A stretch of DNA of 64,000 nt from contig ADNK01000772.1 of NCBI GenBank assembly GCA_000320545.1, positions 89,488 to 153,487 of the forward strand, given 5' to 3'. The stretch comes from Bigelowiella natans CCMP2755. Its lineage: Eukaryota > Cercozoa > Chlorarachniophyceae. The notes beneath the pieces were generated by a model that did no database searches, had not been told where the DNA came from, and saw only the letters and a program-made list of their open reading frames with translations. The translations under genes and the position numbers were made by a program. Each line of letters starts with the position of its first letter. The first letter of the stretch is position 1. Positions 59,821 through 64,000 of this stretch are shown piece by piece.

Positions 59821-60070
59821 CCTTTTGAAGAGTTGTGTTTATTTTTATTAAAGATTATATTTTTATTAAATCGTGCACTGCGTAATCATTCGCGAAGCTT
59901 TCGCGAATGCCGCCGCACGTGGGGCAGCACACTTCCGGTGTGCTGCCATGAGTCCCGCCGGAACCCACGTGCCTATGCTGTATTAATATCTACGTTATCT
60001 ATATTCTATATCCGCGACAACCCCTTTGTTGTCGCACGTGACTTGTGCCCGCGTAGTGGTACGCGCTACA
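59821..60070 (-). mobile_element. Probable 3' LTR (partial) of the gypsy retrotransposon
   Basis: On the minus strand, after the pol stop (60122), comes a purine-rich tract (GGAAGGAAGGAAGGAG, then ACTTGGGGGAGG), immediately followed by TGTAGCGCG at 60070, the expected LTR start. An inverted pair CGCGAAAGC/GCTTCGCG lies near 59895-59915. The relic at 5.3-5.4 kb shares this start. The lower LTR boundary is unknown. Confidence 0.5.
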
Positions 60071-60121
60071 CCTCCCCCAAGTCACGTTGCTCCTTCCTTC
60101 CTTCCTTATTCCCTTAGACCT

Positions 60122-63100
60122 TCATCGCTTTCGGAACTTCACCAACCACCAGGTAATAGATTCCTCTCTAACCTTATCTCCTTTGTCGCTTACCCAGAAC
60201 TCACCTTCGTCCTTAGGTTCGTGTCCATACCAGCCCTCTGCATCAAGGTCCCCCAGGACCTTATACCAGTGCTCAAAGGGTAAGTCGGGAACAGCTAGGT
60301 AGAGTAGCTGATATTTTCCGTCCTTTATTTTCATAGCTACCCTCTCCATATTTCGTAATCCAGGGTAGCCTAGATAGACAATCTTCATGCGCCAATCGTC
60401 GTTCACCCTGACCTTATTGTTTCCATATTCCACATCGAACTTAGGTCGGGGTCCTAAACAAGGCATTGCTCGCTCCCACACAGTAGGGTTTACTTTAACA
60501 TCCTCTAGGAGCTTCTCACCGATATCATAATTCTTTAGGTGACTGATGTGGCGCAAGGTGACCCTGTTCCCATCATAGATGTAGTACTGCTTCCTCCCCT
60601 TCCTCTCGGTAACCTTTGCAACGCCACCCCAGAAGGGGTCTTGTTTATTTCTCGATCTCAGATTTACCTTGGCCCTAACATACTGTCCTTCCTTTAGAAC
60701 TCGGCCATCGTACGGGACCTTCTCGTCTTCGCTCTCGGTATCGTCGTCGTTGTCGTCGCCTTCTTCCCTCTCCTTATCCTTGATACCTCCCCCAGACGTG
60801 AAGGTGTCGTTTACTAACCCTTGTATCTTGTCTGGTGTGGTGCTATTTATCCTGCTTAGGTTGGCCAAGGTGCGGTGGAGTCGCTCTACCTTGGAGTTGG
60901 ACTGGGCATAGTATACAGGTGAGGCATCAATATTAGGGTGTGGTAGCTGTAGAAGAGAGGTCTCATTATCCACATGTAACTTCTTTGGTATCTTGTTTAT
61001 GCTAACTTCATCAGGGATAGCCTGGAGCTCAGACTCCCAGGTACGGTAGCAGTTAGTAAGCCTCTGCTTATATAAGCCTTTGTTCTTCTTAGCAACGTTG
61101 ACCTTGATAATCTTTTTAACCCAGCACTTTCCAGTGGCCACATCAACGAAGGTAAGGTAGTGATAGCCATCGTACTTATAAACATCAATTTGCACGATAT
61201 CTAAGAAGTTCCTTGCTTTGATTTTCTTAGATGCACGGCTCTTGCTGGACTCCTTGGTGGCGACGCCTGCCGCCTTCAAGCTGGAGCACCTGCAGCCACG
61301 CAGGTATGTCCTTATCTCTTTTAGCTTGTAGGGCCAGTAGTAATGGTAGAGTAGAGCAGTGATATGGTTTTCTCCTACGTGTGCAGGTCCATGGGCGGTA
61401 AAGAGAAGGGCTCCCCTGGTCCGCCGTGGCACGTAGGTACGCCTAACATTATTAGTGTATACATATATCCTATCACTAAGTACCTCATGCTTGTGTTTGT
61501 ATTTATCCAGGTGTTCTTGAAGGTGCTGGAGCTCCTCTGGCTCAGGCAGGAAGTCGCCGTCCTCGAAGGTAATCGCGTTAACCATAGGGGTGACCTGGGT
61601 AGGGACTTTCTTTTCGAACAGCCTGCTGAAATAGTCAGCAAGCTGCTTGTCTCCTGGTGCGTAGACCACTGTCCTCTTGTCCCTAAACTCTTCCGTGTCC
61701 GCCCTCATAGCTGCATACTCATCGTTAGGCGCTTCGAGCTTGCGGTCGATGCCTAGGAGGGGCTTGTGGTCAGTCATTAAGGTGAAGCTGGGCACCGACA
61801 GCAGGTAGTATCTTAGTTTCCTCTGCGCCTCAGTCATGGCTTTATACTCTCCTTTTGTAGGGCTGTACTTGGCCTCAGCTGCTGTGCAGGCCCTGCCCCA
61901 CACCCGTATGATCTGCTGGTCTTGGGTAAGTACAGCAGCCATACCTAGCTTAGACCAGTCTGTCCATAGGGTAGCTGGTCTAGTAGTGTCTAGCTTAGCA
62001 TTCAATAGGGTGTTGCTGCATAACTTTATTAGGTTATCGAAGTGGGCATCAAGGCCAGCCTTGGCCCACACCTTAGCGAAGCTGAGGCCTACAGAGTTCT
62101 CCTTCCGGTAAGCAGTAGTAAAAGCAGCTGCAGTCCTAGCGTAGGTAGGGGAGAACCTACGTAGTATCCAAGCTGCAGTCTGCAAGAATGACTTTAACTC
62201 CTTTGCATTCTTAGGTTTAGGGGCTTGCTGTAGTGCTGCTACTTTCTCGGGGTTTGGGGTGATGCGGCCTTGCTCCAGGTAATATCCACACCACTTGATT
62301 CTTGTAGCTAGGAATGTACACTTCTGCAGTCTAATAGTAAAACCGAAGTGTGCAACCTAATAAATATATTTTCCAGGAGGAAGATCTGAGCGACGACTGT
62401 GTTGGTACATATTATGTCATCATCCACATACACAAACACAAACACCCACAACACAGACGCCATCCCATCATGTGTGTATGCCCTGTAGTTCTGACTACTG
62501 AACGCATCCCCTGATATGCTTAGGCCGTAAGGGAATACGACGAAGTGCCACTTCCTGTGCCTGCTGGAGAACGCGGTAATGGGGCGGGAGGTTTTGTGGA
62601 TGGGTGTCTGCATGTATGATTCATTTTTATCTAGGGAAGAGTAGTATTTGTATCCTATGACGTGTTCAATAACGTCATCTATCCTTGGTGTAGGTGTCTG
62701 GATCCTCTTTATTACTCGGTTGTGGCGGATGAAGTTGTGCGCCAGGCGGAAGAAAGGGTAAGTAGGTTTCTTAGCTAGCACATGTCTCACGTTCCATGGT
62801 GAGTTGCTTGGCTCTATCTTCCCTTCCTTTGCCCATTCATTGATCTGCCACTCTATCTTTTCCCAGTCCGCTTCCGGTCGCCTATGTTCTGGGTCATTGA
62901 TGATGCACTCTTCGTATCCCTTCTTTAGCTCGATCTTTACTGGGGTAAGCTTGCTGGAGGGCTTCGTCGTCGGCTTGGTGATGTCAGAGTACTTCTCGTT
63001 TAATATTTTATTAATGTACTTTTTGCCTTTGTCGATATCCCAATCATCAGCTGGGGGGGTCTTGTCCAGTAGCTCCGTTATCTGTCGGATGGTCTTGCCG

Positions 63101-64000
63101 GGGTTCTTCTTCCGTAGCTCGGTAGGTGTAGGTAGCTTGTTGTCCGCTAGGTCCATAAACTCTAACGCATTAACGCTTGACTCAGAGGTCCACTCGTCAA
63201 GCCGTATCATGTTCTGGCTGATGGTCCTGCCTGACTTCTTTGGCAACTTAGCAAAGTATATCTTGTGATTGTAGAATGATATGATCCCCCCTAATTTTTC
63301 TAGGGCATCCTGTCCGAGGAGTAGTTCCATGGATAAAGTCATGGCTACTCGGGTCTTGATTTGGGTCTCCGCGTCGCTGCCAGGTATCTGTAGCTTTAGC
63401 ATTAGCTCACCGACGGTCTTCATGGAAGAGCTTCCGTCTGCTTGAGCATATTTACGTTCTTTCTTAGTCACTTGATCCAATAGTCCTAACCTTCTTACTG
63501 TGCTTAGGCTTATGAAGGACTTCGGCATGCTGCCACTATCCCAAAGGGCAGGTAGTTTCTTGTAGTCTCCGTAGCTGTCTTTAACTTTAACCTTGGTCAT
63601 AGCAACTTTGATAGTCCTGTTAGCGTCTTCGTCATTAATGTTGCATACTCCTAAGTTCTTTATGTCGTCTAGGGTCATGGGCTTGTCTTGGTCCTGCGTT
63701 GCTGGTACTGCTGTCTTCGTCGGCGCCTGCTTAAGGTGATCTAATATTCCGTTTATCTGCTGCTGTATAGCATTGATACTGTTCTGCTTTTTGTTCTTAT
63801 ATTTATTGTTCTTCCCGTTGTTGCTGCCTTGCCATTTGCTGTTGTTATATCCTTGTCCTCTGCCTTTCTTTCTCTTTAACTTCTCGTAGTGTTCGTTGAG
63901 CTGCCTGATCGTCATCCTGGGTCGTCCTTCTTTCCTGTCTCTGCAGTCTTTAGCGGTGTGTTTCCCTTTACGTGAGCAGTATCCGCAACGTCGGTTACCT
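60122..64000 (-). mobile_element. Ty3/gypsy-type LTR retrotransposon, gag end and pol, one frameshift, truncated by window edge
   Basis: Minus strand, domains in the order zinc knuckle, protease, RT, RNase H, integrase, so Ty3/gypsy. At 63990-63945 a knuckle CGYC-SRKGK-H-TAKDC has one residue more than the usual spacing before His. Protease: ALWDSGSMPKSF with DSG instead of DTG, and LLLGQDALEKLGG. RT: FRLAHNFIRHNR, VFPYGLSISGDAFS and FVYVDDDIIC. Around 62345-62352 a single-base loss breaks the frame, so pol continues in another frame to 60122. RNase H: LWTDWSKLGMAAVL...LMTDHKPLLG. Integrase DDE residues in VQIDVYKYDG, LHVDNETS and SNSKVERLHRTL. The C-terminus ends TWWLVKFRKR. Apart from the one break the coding sequence looks young. 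Confidence 0.88.

Noticed and set aside
1-64000. CRISPR arrays, operons or ribosome-binding sites
   Set aside because: Repeats are simple microsatellites without spacers, and the genes are spliced and eukaryotic; no bacterial organisation is present.

Overview
This is a nuclear window from an intron-dense unicellular eukaryote. Genes are cut into many short exons by GT-AG introns, there is a eukaryotic initiator tRNA-Met, a peroxisomal RING peroxin, a TFIIS-family protein, a probable Mediator subunit and Ty3/gypsy-type retroelements, and microsatellites fill introns and intergenic DNA. Intron density and composition would fit a SAR-type protist or alga (for example a rhizarian/chlorarachniophyte-like genome), but this is a guess. 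Exon borders below come from reading splice sites and codon phase by eye.

Layout. 0.16-1.4 kb (+): 3' end of an ABCC transporter. 2.1-4.8 kb (-): secreted Cys-rich, multi-pass protein. 5.3-5.5 kb: relic of a gypsy element. 5.7-7.0 kb (-): TFIIS-like protein without zinc ribbon. 7.3 kb: initiator tRNA-Met. 7.9-11.7 kb (+): PEX2. 12.5-15.9 kb (-): membrane RING-CH (MARCH-type) ubiquitin ligase with a UIM. 17.5 kb (+): MED11-like. 18.7-20.8 kb (-): 7-TM protein of THH1/TOM1 type. 21.4-26.0 kb (+): ATM1/ABCB7-type half transporter with His-rich ends. 27.1-31.4 and 35.1-39.9 kb (-): two long multi-pass membrane proteins. 40-41 and 49.6-50.8 kb: direct copies of a dispersed repeat. 41.9-42.5 kb (-): small unknown gene. 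42.5-46.0 kb (+): membrane protein. 46.7-49.1 kb (-): DOT1-like SAM methyltransferase. 51.0 kb (-): 4-TM protein. 52.2-54.3 kb (+): DsbA/FrnE-like oxidoreductase. 55.4-56.0 kb: gypsy RT fossil. 56.6-57.5 kb (+): PH-domain protein. 58.5-59.2 kb (-): basic Ser-rich protein. 59.8-64 kb (-): nearly intact gypsy retrotransposon running off the edge.

The most notable result is the DsbA/FrnE gene. An 11-nt microexon supplies the V-x-P-W part of the redox motif, and the codon for its first active-site cysteine is TGA. All ten exons join in phase into a 222-residue protein, and other genes here use TGA as a true stop, so the simplest reading is a selenocysteine protein (U-P-W-C). I could not find a convincing SECIS element by eye. 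Other points of interest are a 7-nt microexon inside a RING-CH domain, a UIM joined to RING-CH, a His-rich transporter tail behind a 13-G run, and a four-copy dispersed element of about 65 bp.
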